Origin: Nocardia gamkensis NBRC 108242
Lineage (GTDB): Bacteria; Actinomycetota; Actinomycetes; Mycobacteriales; Mycobacteriaceae
NCBI RefSeq assembly: GCF_001612985.1
Contig: NZ_BDBM01000015.1
Span: 1 to 64,000 of the forward strand
Length of the DNA stretch: 64,000 nt
Direction of reading: 5' to 3'
Shown here: positions 42,736 to 51,909 of the stretch, one piece after another
How the letters are laid out: the number at the start of each line of letters is the position of its first letter
Position numbering within the stretch: position 1 is the first letter of the stretch
Notes under the pieces: generated by a model
Database searches by the model: none
What the model was told of the DNA's origin: nothing
The model's input: only the letters and a program-made list of their open reading frames with translations
Translations under genes and position numbers: made by a program

Positions 42736-43606
42736 GCTCCCTTGCCACCTGCCTCAGCAGGGTTCTACTCGAGTTGACATCCAAGGCGGATTCCCTGATG
42801 CTGTCGTACCTTTGAGTGTAGGCACCCACGTCTGCGGCATCTTCGAGATACATATCTCCGACCGCGCCTTCCAGATAGACCACTGGCGGCTCAACCTGGT
42901 CCACAGGAACGCTCTCCCCGAAAACCAAAATCACGAACGGCGGCATGGACACGCCTCCGGGGAAGCCCGCGTGGAACGGCAGTACGCGAATCGTCACGTT
43001 GTCCCTTGTAGACATATCCGCAAGGTGCCGGTTTTGGGTGGCCATGATCGCGCTGCTGCCAGCCACGCGCCATAAAGCGCCTTCGCCTATAACCACGTCG
43101 AGCACGACCGGCTGCGTCTTGCGGGTCATGATGTTCTGTCGCTGCGCCTTTATTTCAAGCCGTTGCTCCCACTGCTGTATTGATTCATCCGGCCACGCGA
43201 GTCGAACAAGCGCCTGCGCGTAGTCGGCGGTTTGAAGCAGACCCGGTATCAGATCCGGCTGGTACGACACCAATTTCACTGCCGCGGCTTCGAGTCCGAC
43301 GTACACATCGAACGACTTGGGGATGAGATCGCCGTACTGGTGCCACCAGCTCTTGACGTTGGCCTGCTTGGCTAGTCCGACCAGCGCGACCGTCAGGTCC
43401 GCCGGGACACCGTACAGGTCGCACGCTGCCTGGATATCGCGAGACCTGATCCGCGAGTTCTGACCCTTCTCCAGCCGTTGAAGACTGCTCGCTCCGATCT
43501 CCAACAGGTCGGCGGCCTTCGCCTGGGTCATTCCGGCGCGCGTGCGCCACTCGGTCAGATACCTCCCGAGCTGACGACGCGGCAGAGTCGAACCGGTATC
43601 TGACAA
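42716..43606 (-). CDS. XRE-family regulator with DUF5753 (WhiJ-like)
   Basis: About 296 residues. The HTH_31/XRE domain (about 13-55, AGMTQAKAADLLEIGASSLQ) is followed by DUF5753 (about 105-285), including YQPDLIPGLLQTADYA, GEGALWRVAG and VYLEGAVGDMYLED. The TTG at 43606 follows GAAGGGGAGG at 43611-43620 and gives family-like length. An in-frame ATG at 43660 is the alternative. It leads a coupled unit with two DUF397 genes. A divergent pair of unknown genes starts at 43876. Confidence 0.85.
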   Translation of the reverse strand: MSDTGSTLPRRQLGRYLTEWRTRAGMTQAKAADLLEIGASSLQRLEKGQNSRIRSRDIQAACDLYGVPADLTVALVGLAKQANVKSWWHQYGDLIPKSFDVYVGLEAAAVKLVSYQPDLIPGLLQTADYAQALVRLAWPDESIQQWEQRLEIKAQRQNIMTRKTQPVVLDVVIGEGALWRVAGSSAIMATQNRHLADMSTRDNVTIRVLPFHAGFPGGVSMPPFVILVFGESVPVDQVEPPVVYLEGAVGDMYLEDAADVGAYTQRYDSIRESALDVNSSRTLLRQVAREHEQRGR

Positions 43607-43875
43607 GTCGCCCTCCCCTTCCCCGTCACGGGCGCATCGAATCACCCGTCTCGCGTACATCCTCACACCGTTTGCGGTGCGCGTGCTGGGCTTTCGCGGA
43701 TCTTTTTTCGGTGTACCCGATTCGGAGTGCCCGCACCCGCGTGCCGTTGTATGATGACCGTGCGCACCGGACGGGGTGGAGATTGCTGGGCTCGCAAAGC
43801 AATTCACCCCATCCGTCGACAGGGTTGACGGGCCGGGCGCACCTTCTACCCGTCGATGCGACCCGAGGTCTACTG

Positions 43876-44367
43876 ATGGATGAACCGATAACTTTCGGAG
43901 ACACCCCACTGTCTCGATGCCACTACTACCGACGAGTGTGCGACCTGCCCGCGATCGTGGACCCTCCCCAGATCGGCCGGATCATCGTCCGCACCGGAAT
44001 GGTCTGGGCCATAACCATGCCCGCCGTCCTGGGACAGCACGTGAAGGCGTGGATGCAGTACCACGGCCACGAGCTGGGGCCGATCCTGTCGCATCCACGA
44101 TCGCATCGGTGGACGTTCATCATCCGGCCGGACCTGCCGGACGACGTGCCGCTGTTCGCCGAGATGTTCCGCTTGAACGTGTCCATCATCCGCTACGGGG
44201 GGACGATCGCACTGCCGAGCCCCGCAGATCGCGGAACCCAGTTCCGCGCGTGGATAACGCGGCCGAACACCGGATTTCGCCCCTCCGGCCGTGTAGTCGT
44301 CGCGGCGATCCGTGGCTGCGTGGCCGACAAGCTCGCGCGCCGCCGGCGATGGGTGGCATATGCCTGA
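43876..44367 (+). CDS. Unknown protein of the XRE/DUF397 locus, 163 aa
   Basis: Starts at ATG 43876 and shows no signal peptide. It has a mixed alpha/beta pattern with PPQIGRIIVRTGMVWAITMP, HVKAWMQYHGHELGP, and an Arg-rich C-terminus. The basic tail and its divergent position opposite the XRE/DUF397 unit suggest a regulatory or nucleic-acid role, but no motif proves it. It overlaps the next gene by 8 bp. Family not recognised. Confidence 0.65.
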   Translation: MDEPITFGDTPLSRCHYYRRVCDLPAIVDPPQIGRIIVRTGMVWAITMPAVLGQHVKAWMQYHGHELGPILSHPRSHRWTFIIRPDLPDDVPLFAEMFRLNVSIIRYGGTIALPSPADRGTQFRAWITRPNTGFRPSGRVVVAAIRGCVADKLARRRRWVAYA

Positions 44368-44581
44368 TCGCGCGGAATCCCCCATCCCCTCCGAGCCGGA
44401 TGTTCACCTGTCGGTCTTCTGGCACGGCGCCCGCCTGGACTTCGTCGCCTGCGTCACGGCCGCCTGCCTGTTCGTCCAGGAGTGGCGCGCCCGCCACTGG
44501 CACGACGCGGTCGAAGTATCCACAGACGACACCGACGGCTACCCGAGACTGCCGTGCGAACGGCTGTATTTACACCCCTGA
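44360..44581 (+). CDS. Small unknown protein, 73 aa
   Basis: Starts at ATG 44360, inside the end of the preceding gene, indicating coupling. It contains HLSVFWHGARLDFVACVTAACLF, one moderately hydrophobic stretch, and an acidic end with EVSTDDTDGYPRLPCE. Could be a small partner of the upstream protein. Family not recognised. Confidence 0.6.
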   Translation: MPDRAESPIPSEPDVHLSVFWHGARLDFVACVTAACLFVQEWRARHWHDAVEVSTDDTDGYPRLPCERLYLHP

Positions 44582-44638
44582 CATCGTGAGACGTCGCGCG
44601 GGTCGACAGCACGACACGGAGTTGAAACGGAATGATCC

Positions 44639-44661
44639 GTTCTGTACAGTTAAAACAGAAC
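44639..44661. promoter_or_regulatory. Inverted repeat upstream of the epoxide hydrolase
   Basis: GTTCTGT and ACAGAAC separated by 9 bp, with an internal CTGTACAG palindrome, ending 28 bp before the epoxide hydrolase ATG and just before its AAAGGAG. A good repressor-operator candidate. Confidence 0.5.
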
Positions 44662-44689
44662 AAAGCATTCCATTCCAAAGGAGACCGCC

Positions 44690-45826
44690 ATGAGCACCAT
44701 CAGGCCCTTCCGGGTCGACATTCCGCAGACCCAGCTCGACGATCTGGCCGAGCGTCTGCGCCGCTCCCTGTGGCCGAGCGAACTGCCCGGCGTGGGGGAC
44801 TCCTATGGCGTCCCCGGGGATCGGGTGCGCGGCCTGGCTCAGTACTGGCTGGAGACCTTCGACTGGCGGGCGCTCGAGGCGAAGCTGAACGCCTACCCGC
44901 AGTTCACCACTGAGATCGATGGCGAGAACATCTACTTTCTGCACATCCGGTCATCTCGCGCGGACGCGCTGCCGGTGGTACTCACCCACGGCTGGCCCGG
45001 CTCGGTACTCGAGTTCCTCGACGTCATCGAGTCGCTGACCGCACCGGAGTCCGCTGAGGATCCCGCCTTCCACCTCGTGATTCCGGCGCTGCCCGGCATG
45101 GGCTTCTCCGGCCCGACGCACAGCACCGGCTGGACCACGCGGCGCGTCGCCAAGGCCTGGATCGAGCTGATGGATCGGCTCGGCTACCAGCGCTTCGGCG
45201 CGATCGGCAACGACGGCGGCTCGATGGTCTCCCCGGAGATCGGTCGCCTGGCGCCGGAACGGGTAGTGGGTGTCCATGTGACACAGCTGTTCTCGTTCCC
45301 GTCCGGCGATCCGGCCGAGTTCGTCGGCCTCTCGCCGGAGGATCTGGCGGCACTCGAACACCTGAAGTGGTTCCAGGACAACAAGATGGCCTTCAACATC
45401 CTGTGCAGCCAGCAGCCGCAGACGCTGGCCTACGCGCTCTCCGATTCGCCGATCGGCCTGCTGGGTTGGAACGCACAACTTTTCGGTGAGAGTCTGGACG
45501 CCGATTTCGTCATCGGCAACGTCGCCCTCTACTGGCTGACCGGCACCGCGAGCTCCTCCGTCCGGTACTACTACGAGGAGGCGCACAGCACCGACCGCCC
45601 GACCGGCTCGACCACGACCCCCACCGCACTCGCCATGTTCAAGGGCGATTTCCAGTCGATCCGCCGGTTCGCCGAGCGTGACCACAGCAATATCGTCAGC
45701 TGGAACTCCTACGACGCAGGCTCGGCGATCGGCGGTCCGAACGATGCCGCAGGCCATTTCGCCGCGCACGAGGCACCCGAACTGCTCGTCGGCGACATCC
45801 GGCGGTTCTTCGCCGAAGTCGGCTGA
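44690..45826 (+). CDS. Epoxide hydrolase (alpha/beta, EHN domain)
   Basis: 378 residues. An N-terminal EHN domain (about 1-105, with PFRVDIPQTQLDDLAERLRRS and WPSELPG) precedes the alpha/beta-hydrolase core. The oxyanion HGWPG is at 100-104 and the nucleophile D175 in GNDGGS. A late His (about 356, in GHFAAHE) completes the triad. This is the microsomal-epoxide-hydrolase-like branch used on xenobiotics and natural epoxides. AAAGGAG at 44677-44683 gives a strong start. Confidence 0.92.
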   Translation: MSTIRPFRVDIPQTQLDDLAERLRRSLWPSELPGVGDSYGVPGDRVRGLAQYWLETFDWRALEAKLNAYPQFTTEIDGENIYFLHIRSSRADALPVVLTHGWPGSVLEFLDVIESLTAPESAEDPAFHLVIPALPGMGFSGPTHSTGWTTRRVAKAWIELMDRLGYQRFGAIGNDGGSMVSPEIGRLAPERVVGVHVTQLFSFPSGDPAEFVGLSPEDLAALEHLKWFQDNKMAFNILCSQQPQTLAYALSDSPIGLLGWNAQLFGESLDADFVIGNVALYWLTGTASSSVRYYYEEAHSTDRPTGSTTTPTALAMFKGDFQSIRRFAERDHSNIVSWNSYDAGSAIGGPNDAAGHFAAHEAPELLVGDIRRFFAEVG

Positions 45827-45840
45827 CGTCCGGCTAAACG

Positions 45841-45995
45841 TGGGACAGTCTCTCGGCAGCATCACTGTCACTCGTTTCGACGACGAGGCAGCAAGAATGT
45901 TCGGGCGGCCTGTGCTCCTCGACGGCCTGGAGACGGCCTGGGATGCGATTTCAAGCGCGCCCGAACATCCGGCGATCTACAAAAACATCACTTGA
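45841..45995 (+). pseudogene. Short coding-like remnant after the epoxide hydrolase
   Basis: After the epoxide hydrolase stop, a frame open to 45995 reads GQSLGSITVTRFDDEAARM, GRPVLLDGLETAWDAI and a charged end. It resembles the tail of a larger enzyme. The only start inside is ATG 45898 (32 residues). Its end overlaps the fadE25 3' end by 8 bp. Probable remnant; family uncertain. Confidence 0.35.
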
Positions 45996-47145
45996 GCAGG
46001 GCGCGGCTCATCACCAGACGCTGGATCTGGTTGGTGCCCTCGTAGATCTGGGTGATCTTCGCATCACGCATCATGCGCTCCACCGGGAAGTCGGTGGTGT
46101 AGCCCGCGCCGCCGAACAGCTGGACGGCGTTGGTGGTGACCTCCATGGCGACATCGGAGGCGAAGCACTTGGCGGCGGCGGAGATGAAGCCGAGGTTCTG
46201 CTCGCCGCGCTCGGCGCGTGCGGCCGAGGTGTAGACCATGAGGCGGGCGGCCTCGATCTTCATCGCCATGTCGGCGAGCATGAACTGGGTGTTCTGGAAG
46301 TCGGCGATCGACTTGCCGAACTGCTTGCGGTCCTTGGTGTAGGCGATGGCCGCGTCCAGTGCGCCCTGGGCCAGGCCGACGGCCTGCGCGCCGATGGTGG
46401 GGCGGGTGTGGTCGAGGGTCTGCAGCGCGGTCTTGAAGCCGGTGCCCGGCTCACCGACGATGCGGTCACCCGGCACCCGGCAGTTCTCGAAATACAGCTC
46501 GGCGGTGGGCGAGCCCTTGATGCCCAGCTTGTGCTCCAGCGGCCCGACCACGAAACCCTCGTCGTCCTTGTGCACCAGGAAGGCCGAGATGCCGTTGGCG
46601 CCCTTCTCCGCGTCGGTCACCGCCATCACGGTGTACCAGGAGGACTTGCCGCCGTTGGTGATCCAGCACTTGGAGCCGTTGATGATCCAGTCGTCACCCT
46701 CCTGCTTGGCCCGGGTGCGCATGCCTGCCGCGTCGGAGCCCGCCTCGCGCTCGGACAGCGCGTAGGAGGCCATCTCGCCGTTGACGATGTCCGGCAGCAC
46801 CTTGTGCTTCAGCTCCTCGGAGCCGTTCAGGATCAGGCCCATGGTGCCGAGCTTGTTGACCGCGGGGATCAGCGAGGACGAACCGCAGACGCGCGCGACC
46901 TCCTCGATCACGATGCAGGTGGCCACCGAGTCGGCCCCCTGGCCGCCGTAGGCCTCCGGCACGTGCACGGCGTTGAAGCCGGAGGCGTTCAGCGCGGTCA
47001 GCGCCTCTTCCGGGAAGCGGGAGTTGCCGTCGACGTCCTTGGCGTGCGGAGCGATCTCCTTCTCGGCGAGAGCGCGGATCGCGGCGCGCAGCTCATCGTG
47101 GAAGTCCTCGAGCTTGAACAGGTCGAAATCGGGGTTTCCCGCCAT
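45988..47145 (-). CDS. fadE25: Acyl-CoA dehydrogenase (FadE25-like)
   Basis: 385 residues. The FAD-dependent acyl-CoA dehydrogenase is complete: YALSEREAGSDAAGM, the ITNGGKSSWYTVMA strand, FGGAGYTTDFPVERMMRDAKI and the catalytic Glu in QIYEGTNQIQR. It occupies the position next to purE that fadE25 has in M. tuberculosis, as I recall. Probably acts on short or branched acyl-CoAs. Downstream of, and probably controlled by, the TetR gene at 47309. Confidence 0.93.
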   Translation of the reverse strand: MAGNPDFDLFKLEDFHDELRAAIRALAEKEIAPHAKDVDGNSRFPEEALTALNASGFNAVHVPEAYGGQGADSVATCIVIEEVARVCGSSSLIPAVNKLGTMGLILNGSEELKHKVLPDIVNGEMASYALSEREAGSDAAGMRTRAKQEGDDWIINGSKCWITNGGKSSWYTVMAVTDAEKGANGISAFLVHKDDEGFVVGPLEHKLGIKGSPTAELYFENCRVPGDRIVGEPGTGFKTALQTLDHTRPTIGAQAVGLAQGALDAAIAYTKDRKQFGKSIADFQNTQFMLADMAMKIEAARLMVYTSAARAERGEQNLGFISAAAKCFASDVAMEVTTNAVQLFGGAGYTTDFPVERMMRDAKITQIYEGTNQIQRLVMSRALLK

Positions 47146-47205
47146 CGGGCTTCACTCCTGGTCGTCGGTGATGATCGCCGCTTTCCGCCGAGAACGCGAC
47201 GCGTC

Positions 47206-47306
47206 GGCACTCAGTGCCACATATGAGTCGAGTATACCCTCATGGACGCGTATCACATGGGAAGATTGCGTGGCACTCAGTGTCAGATTGGTCGCACTCA
47301 GGGCCA
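47206..47306. promoter_or_regulatory. Three TetR-type operator copies and a -10 before fadE25
   Basis: GGCACTCAGTGCC (47206-47218), TGGCACTCAGTGTCA (47271-47285) and a weaker CGCACTCAGGGCCA (47293-47306) repeat the same dyad. A minus-strand TATACT (47231-47236) lies between copies 1 and 2, so a bound repressor would flank the promoter. The TetR gene ends at 47309. Confidence 0.75.
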
Positions 47307-47308
47307 CG

Positions 47309-48001
47309 TCACAGGGTGCCGAGCTTGCGGACCAGCAGGTCCGCTATCTGCCTGGGCGCGGCATCGCGCGGGAACACGGCGACGACCAGCTCGTCGGGGT
47401 TCACGGCACGCCCGGCGCCACGCGGGATCGCGGCCAGCTCCAACCGCAGGTCGGCGGCGCCCGCGTCCGACTCGCCGCGCACCATCCGGCGCAGCAGGTA
47501 GTTGTGCGTCGCCGTCACAGCGGCGGCGAACTGCACCCGCGCCAGATCGGGGACATCGGGCAGCCGCTCGCGCAGGTAGTCGGTGAACAACCGTTCGTAA
47601 CGGAACACCGTGACGATCTCGCGCTCCCGCAAGGCAGGCACCCGACGCACCACCTGATACCGGCGCGCCGCGATCTCCCGCCACTGCGTGAATCGCTCGA
47701 ACACCTGCACCACCGCCGCGCACACCGCCTCCCACGGATCCTCGCGCGACGCGGACAGGAACTGCTCGGCCTGCGTCAGCTGAGACTCGTGATCGGCGAA
47801 GATCACGTCCTCCTTGGACCGGAACTGCCGGAAGAACGTGCGCCGCGAGATCCCCGCCGCCTCGGCGATCTCATCGACCGTCGTCGCCTCGTACCCCTTC
47901 TCGGCGAACAACCGCAGCGCCTGATCCACCACCGTGAGCCGAAAATGCGCGGTGTCGTCGCCTCCCCGCATCCGAGCGATATCCCCTGTAGTCACGACCA
48001 C
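47309..48001 (-). CDS. TetR-family regulator (MftR-like C-terminal domain)
   Basis: 230 residues. The HTH (about 28-65) has VDEIAEAAGISRRTFFRQFRSKEDV. The C-terminal section, WREIAARRYQVVRRVPALRERE, is the TetR_C_17/MftR-like ligand domain. It lies upstream of fadE25 in the same direction with three operator-like repeats between, so it probably represses fadE25 (and maybe itself) until an acyl-CoA-type ligand binds. GTG start at 48001; ATG 47971 is an alternative. Confidence 0.9.
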   Translation of the reverse strand: MVVTTGDIARMRGGDDTAHFRLTVVDQALRLFAEKGYEATTVDEIAEAAGISRRTFFRQFRSKEDVIFADHESQLTQAEQFLSASREDPWEAVCAAVVQVFERFTQWREIAARRYQVVRRVPALREREIVTVFRYERLFTDYLRERLPDVPDLARVQFAAAVTATHNYLLRRMVRGESDAGAADLRLELAAIPRGAGRAVNPDELVVAVFPRDAAPRQIADLLVRKLGTL

Positions 48002-48114
48002 ACACCGTAGTCAGCAACCGAAACCCCCAGTTCTCCGCGCCGGAGATTCCGCTGTCGCGCCATCTCGAGCCGAGCTCTGCGGACCGATTCGGCTACGGGC
48101 CCGGGACCCCCGCG

Positions 48115-48310
48115 GACCCTTCCTGCTCTCGGTCCGCACCGGTGACGTGCGCGTCGACGTGCAAGCCGAGCCGGCCATGCTCGCGCCGATCTGGGGCTAC
48201 CAGCCCTGCTGGACATCGACGACGAGACCGCCCGCGAGAACCTCGCCCGCGCCTCGGTCATGGCGCTGTCCTATCACGAAGTCCCCTGGACCGCTCAGCC
48301 CAAGAGCTTC
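48115..48310 (+). pseudogene. Frameshifted gene remnant upstream of purE end
   Basis: In a 293-bp gap, the plus strand reads PFLLSVRTGDVRVDVQAEP and MLAPIW in one frame and then, about 48195-48205, LLDIDDETARENLARASVM and [12 protein letters not shown] in another. Together they look like one protein broken by a single-base shift, running into the purE 3' end on the opposite strand. Family not recognised. Confidence 0.4.
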
Positions 48311-48810
48311 GTGCGCAGTGCGTCGTCCTTTTCCAGCACCATCTGCTCTAGTCCGGCCTGGAACTGTTCCATGCGGGTGCGCAGGGCCGGGTCGTGGGCG
48401 GCGAGGATGCGGGTGGCGAGCAGGCCGGCGTTACGGGCGCCGCCGATGGAGACGGTGGCGACGGGCACGCCCGCGGGCATCTGCACGATGGACAGCAGCG
48501 AGTCCATGCCGTCGAGGTACTTGAGCGGGACCGGCACGCCGATCACCGGCAGCGGCGTGGCGGAGGCGACCATGCCGGGCAGGTGGGCCGCGCCGCCCGC
48601 GCCCGCGATGATGACCTTCAACCCTCGACCGGCGGCGTCACGCGCGTAGTCGAGCATGCGCTGCGGAGTGCGGTGCGCCGAGACGACGCCCACCTCGAAG
48701 CGGATCCCGAATTCCGCCAGCGCCTCCGCGGCGGCCTCCATCGTCGGCCAGTCGGAGTCGCTGCCCATGATCAGGCCGACAGCCGGGCCGATGGCCACTT
48801 CTTCACTCAT
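48295..48810 (-). CDS. purE: N5-carboxyaminoimidazole ribonucleotide mutase
   Basis: 171 residues, standard class I Pur[14 protein letters not shown] opens the protein, with the SAHRTP motif and [14 protein letters not shown]. It converts N5-CAIR to CAIR in purine synthesis. The start ATG overlaps purK by 8 bp. The C-terminus extends a little with TKLLG. Confidence 0.96.
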   Translation of the reverse strand: MSEEVAIGPAVGLIMGSDSDWPTMEAAAEALAEFGIRFEVGVVSAHRTPQRMLDYARDAAGRGLKVIIAGAGGAAHLPGMVASATPLPVIGVPVPLKYLDGMDSLLSIVQMPAGVPVATVSIGGARNAGLLATRILAAHDPALRTRMEQFQAGLEQMVLEKDDALRTKLLG

Positions 48811-50023
48811 GCGGATCCCATCCGTCGGTCCAGATCGCGTGCGACATCCAGTGCGCCGCCCGCTCGGCCTTCTCCCGAACCTCGGCCACGTCGTCGCCGA
48901 GGATGTTGACGTGCCCGATCTTGCGGTCGGGACGCTCACCCTTCCCGTACAGGTGCACCTTCGCCTCCGGGAGCCGCGCGAACAGGTGGTGCAGCCGCTC
49001 GTCCATCGACATCTCCGGGGCCTGCGGCGCGCCGAGGATGTTGGCCATCACGGTCACCGGCGCCAGCGGCGTGGTGTCGCCGAGCGGGTAGTCGAGCACG
49101 GCGCGCAGATGCTGTTCGAACTGCCCGGTGCGGGCGCCGTCCATCCCCCAGTGCCCGGAGTTGTGCGGGCGCATGGCCAGCTCGTTCACCAGCAGGTCAC
49201 CGTCGGTGGTCTCGAACAGCTCCACCGCCATGACGCCGACGACGCCGAGTTCCTTCGCGAGGTTCAACGCCATCGTCTCCGCCGCGGCGGCCGTGTCCTC
49301 CGACAGGTCGGGCGCGGGCGCGATGACGACCGCGCACTGACCCTTGCGCTGCACCGTCTCCACCACCGGCCAGGTCGCCGCCTGCCCGAACGGCGAACGG
49401 GCCACCATCGCCGACAGCTCGCGCTTCAGGTGGATCCTCGCCTCCGCCAGCAGCTGGGCGCCGTACGCGAGCTGGTCGGTGACGATCGCCGCGGCCTCGT
49501 CGGCGGACTCGGGCATCCACACGCCGCGTCCGTCGTAACCGCCGCGCACCGCCTTCAGCACGATCCGCCAGCCGTGCTCGTCGCCGAAGCGCACCGCGTC
49601 GGCGACCGAGGTCACCGGCGTGAACGCGGGCACGGGCAGCCCGAGCCCGCTCAGCTTGCTGCGCATCGCCAGCTTGTCCTGCGCGTAGACCAGCGCCTGC
49701 GGCGGCGGCTGCACGTTGACGCCCTCGGCGACCAGCGCCTCCAGGTGCTCGGTCGGCACGTGCTCGTGGTCGAAGGTCAGCGCGTGCGACCCGACCGCCG
49801 CCTTGCGCAGCGCGCCCAGGTCGGTGTGACTGCCGAGCACCACCTCCGGGCTCACCTGGGCAGCCGGGTCCTCGGGGTTCTCGGCGAGTACGCGCAGCCG
49901 CTGGCCCAGCGCGATCGCCGCCTGATGCGTCATGCGCGCCAGCTGTCCGCCACCGATCATGGTGACGGTGGGCATTGCCGATGGATCGAAGGAACGTGCG
50001 CTCACGTCGGACAATATTGTCAT
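48803..50023 (-). CDS. purK: N5-carboxyaminoimidazole ribonucleotide synthase
   Basis: About 406 residues, ATP-grasp fold. [15 protein letters not shown] is the PurK N-terminus, YDGRGVWM and [13 protein letters not shown] mark the ATP-grasp active site. It makes N5-CAIR from AIR, bicarbonate and ATP for PurE. Start may be 50023 or 49975 ([10 protein letters not shown]). A 12-bp palindrome GACAATATTGTC (50010-50021) lies at the first start. Divergent from the GtrA gene by 39 bp. Confidence 0.94.
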   Translation of the reverse strand: MTILSDVSARSFDPSAMPTVTMIGGGQLARMTHQAAIALGQRLRVLAENPEDPAAQVSPEVVLGSHTDLGALRKAAVGSHALTFDHEHVPTEHLEALVAEGVNVQPPPQALVYAQDKLAMRSKLSGLGLPVPAFTPVTSVADAVRFGDEHGWRIVLKAVRGGYDGRGVWMPESADEAAAIVTDQLAYGAQLLAEARIHLKRELSAMVARSPFGQAATWPVVETVQRKGQCAVVIAPAPDLSEDTAAAAETMALNLAKELGVVGVMAVELFETTDGDLLVNELAMRPHNSGHWGMDGARTGQFEQHLRAVLDYPLGDTTPLAPVTVMANILGAPQAPEMSMDERLHHLFARLPEAKVHLYGKGERPDRKIGHVNILGDDVAEVREKAERAAHWMSHAIWTDGWDPHE

Positions 50024-50048
50024 GGCCGGCTCGAATGGTCGGTACCGG

Positions 50049-50062
50049 TACACTCCGGTCTT
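50049..50062 (+). promoter_or_regulatory. Probable leaderless promoter of the GtrA gene
   Basis: TACACT at 50049-50054 is eight bases before the GTG at 50063, with no ribosome site between. The spacing puts the transcript start at the start codon. accD5 shows the same arrangement. Confidence 0.55.
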
Positions 50063-50602
50063 GTGTCATTCGTCGAAGACGTGGTCAGCGTCCTTCCCAA
50101 GCCGCTGCAAGATATCGCGTACCGGCATCGGGAGTTGATCAAATTCGCGATCGTCGGGGCGACCACGTTCGTGATCGACAGCGGCATCTTCTACGGACTC
50201 AAGTGGACGGTACTCGCGGAGAAACCGGTCACGGCCAAGATCATTTCCGGCGTCATCGCCGTGATCGCGTCCTACATCCTGAACCGGGAATGGTCGTTCA
50301 AGAATCGCGGTGGGCGCGAACGCCATCACGAGGCGCTGCTGTTCTTCGCCGTCAGCGGCGTCGGCGTGGTCCTGGCCTTCACCCCGCTGTGGATCTCCAG
50401 CTACGTCTTCGACCTGCGCCAGCCCAACGTGAGCTTCACGGTCGAGAACATCGCCGACTTCATCAGCGCCTTCATCATCGGCAATCTGCTGCAGATGGCC
50501 TTCCGTTTCTGGTCGATGCGCCGCTGGGTGTTCCCGGACGAGATGAAAGAGCTCGAAGCGGAGTTCGTCGACCTCGTGGAAGAGGAACTCGGCCGCGGCT
50601 GA
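50063..50602 (+). CDS. GtrA-family membrane protein (next to purK)
   Basis: 179 residues with four membrane segments and the GtrA signature FAIVGATTFVIDSGIFYGLKW, plus SYILNREWSFKNRGG. The position divergent from purK matches the mycobacterial Rv3277 gene as I recall. An acidic C-terminal tail (KELEAEFVDLVEEELG) follows. Likely cell-envelope glycan role. GTG start, probably leaderless. Confidence 0.88.
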   Translation: MSFVEDVVSVLPKPLQDIAYRHRELIKFAIVGATTFVIDSGIFYGLKWTVLAEKPVTAKIISGVIAVIASYILNREWSFKNRGGRERHHEALLFFAVSGVGVVLAFTPLWISSYVFDLRQPNVSFTVENIADFISAFIIGNLLQMAFRFWSMRRWVFPDEMKELEAEFVDLVEEELGRG

Positions 50603-50603
50603 G

Positions 50604-51908
50604 TCAGCGCGGCTCGGCCACCACCGCGTTCGCCGGACGGGCCTTCGAGGCCCCGAGGAACACCGCGAACAGCGCGGGCCTGCGCCGTTGCAATTCCAGG
50701 CGTCCGCCGTCCGCCTCGACCAGCGCCCGCGCCAGCGCGAGGCCGACTCCGGTGGAACCGCCCGCGGAGAAGCCCCGGTCGAAGATGTGCGGCGCCAGCT
50801 CGTCGCGGACGCCGTGCCCCTCGTCGGCGACCTCGACGCACACCAGCGGCTCACGGCCGACCCCCGGCCGCACCGAGCGCACCGACACCGTGCAAGTCCC
50901 ACCGCCGTGCATGAGCGCGTTGTCCACCAGCACCGCGACCGCCTCGCGCAGCCGCGAACCCGTGATCGGGGCGCGCAGCGACTCGTCGCCGGTGAGCGTC
51001 AGCGTCCGGCCCGCCTCGGTGAACGGATGGGTCCATTCGGCCACCACACCGCGCAACTCGTCCATCACCGGCACCGGATCGCGATCGGCCGCGTCCTCGT
51101 CCCGCGAGGCGCGGACCAGATCGTCGATCGCGTCGGTGAGGCGGTCGACCTGCGCCATCGCCTCCTCTGCCTCGTGCACCACTTCCGGATCGGGATGCGC
51201 GGACAGCTCGTCGAGGCGCAGCCGCACCGCGGTGAGCCTGCTGCGCAGCTGATGTGAGACATCCGCCACCAGGGCGTGTTCGCGCTGGAGCCGTCCGGCG
51301 ATCTCCACGGTCGCCGAATCGAGCACGTCGGAGACGCGATCCAGTTCCGCGATGCCGTGCCTGCGCGGATCGGGGCGGAAATCGCCCATCGCCAGCCGCG
51401 CCGCGCGCGCCGCGACGTCCCGCAGCGGATCGGCCACCCGCCGCGCGGTGACCACCGCGACCGAGACCGCCGCGCCCAGTGAGGCGAGCACCGCCAGCGC
51501 GACCACCGCGACCGCCTGGCGCTGCATGGCGTGCATCGGCGCCGAGGGCACCTCCAAGCGCAGCGACGCGGACTTGCCCATGGACAGCGACTCGACCAGC
51601 GGATCGGGCACCTGCGCCACACCGATGTCGCGCCGGGAGGCGTTGTCCTGCTGTGACGGGTAGACGATGGTGAGCTTCCCGTTCTCCGGCACCAGCGGCG
51701 CCACCGACCGGATGTCCAGCTCCCCGGACACGGTGCCGTCGCGCTCCTGCGCGATGATCTCCGCGGCGATCCGGTCCAGCCGGTTCTGCAGGTCGTTGCG
51801 CGTGATGTCCTCCACCCACAACCACGCCGTGTAGATCAGCGGCACGCCGAGCACCACCGTGGTGAGGGTCAGCACGGTGAGCATGGAACGCAGGATCCGG
51901 CGGCGCAC
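50604..51908 (-). CDS. Sensor histidine kinase
   Basis: 434 residues. Two membrane segments (about 8-30 and 131-155) enclose an extracytoplasmic domain, then HAMP (about 155-205). The HisKA box has H219 in VADVSHQLRSRL. The HATPase domain has LVDNALMHGGG (N box), DEGHGVRDE (G1) and GVGLALARALVEADGG (G2). It pairs with the response regulator 1 bp upstream. The signal is unknown. Confidence 0.92.
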   Translation of the reverse strand: MRRRILRSMLTVLTLTTVVLGVPLIYTAWLWVEDITRNDLQNRLDRIAAEIIAQERDGTVSGELDIRSVAPLVPENGKLTIVYPSQQDNASRRDIGVAQVPDPLVESLSMGKSASLRLEVPSAPMHAMQRQAVAVVALAVLASLGAAVSVAVVTARRVADPLRDVAARAARLAMGDFRPDPRRHGIAELDRVSDVLDSATVEIAGRLQREHALVADVSHQLRSRLTAVRLRLDELSAHPDPEVVHEAEEAMAQVDRLTDAIDDLVRASRDEDAADRDPVPVMDELRGVVAEWTHPFTEAGRTLTLTGDESLRAPITGSRLREAVAVLVDNALMHGGGTCTVSVRSVRPGVGREPLVCVEVADEGHGVRDELAPHIFDRGFSAGGSTGVGLALARALVEADGGRLELQRRRPALFAVFLGASKARPANAVVAEPR

Positions 51909-51909
51909 G

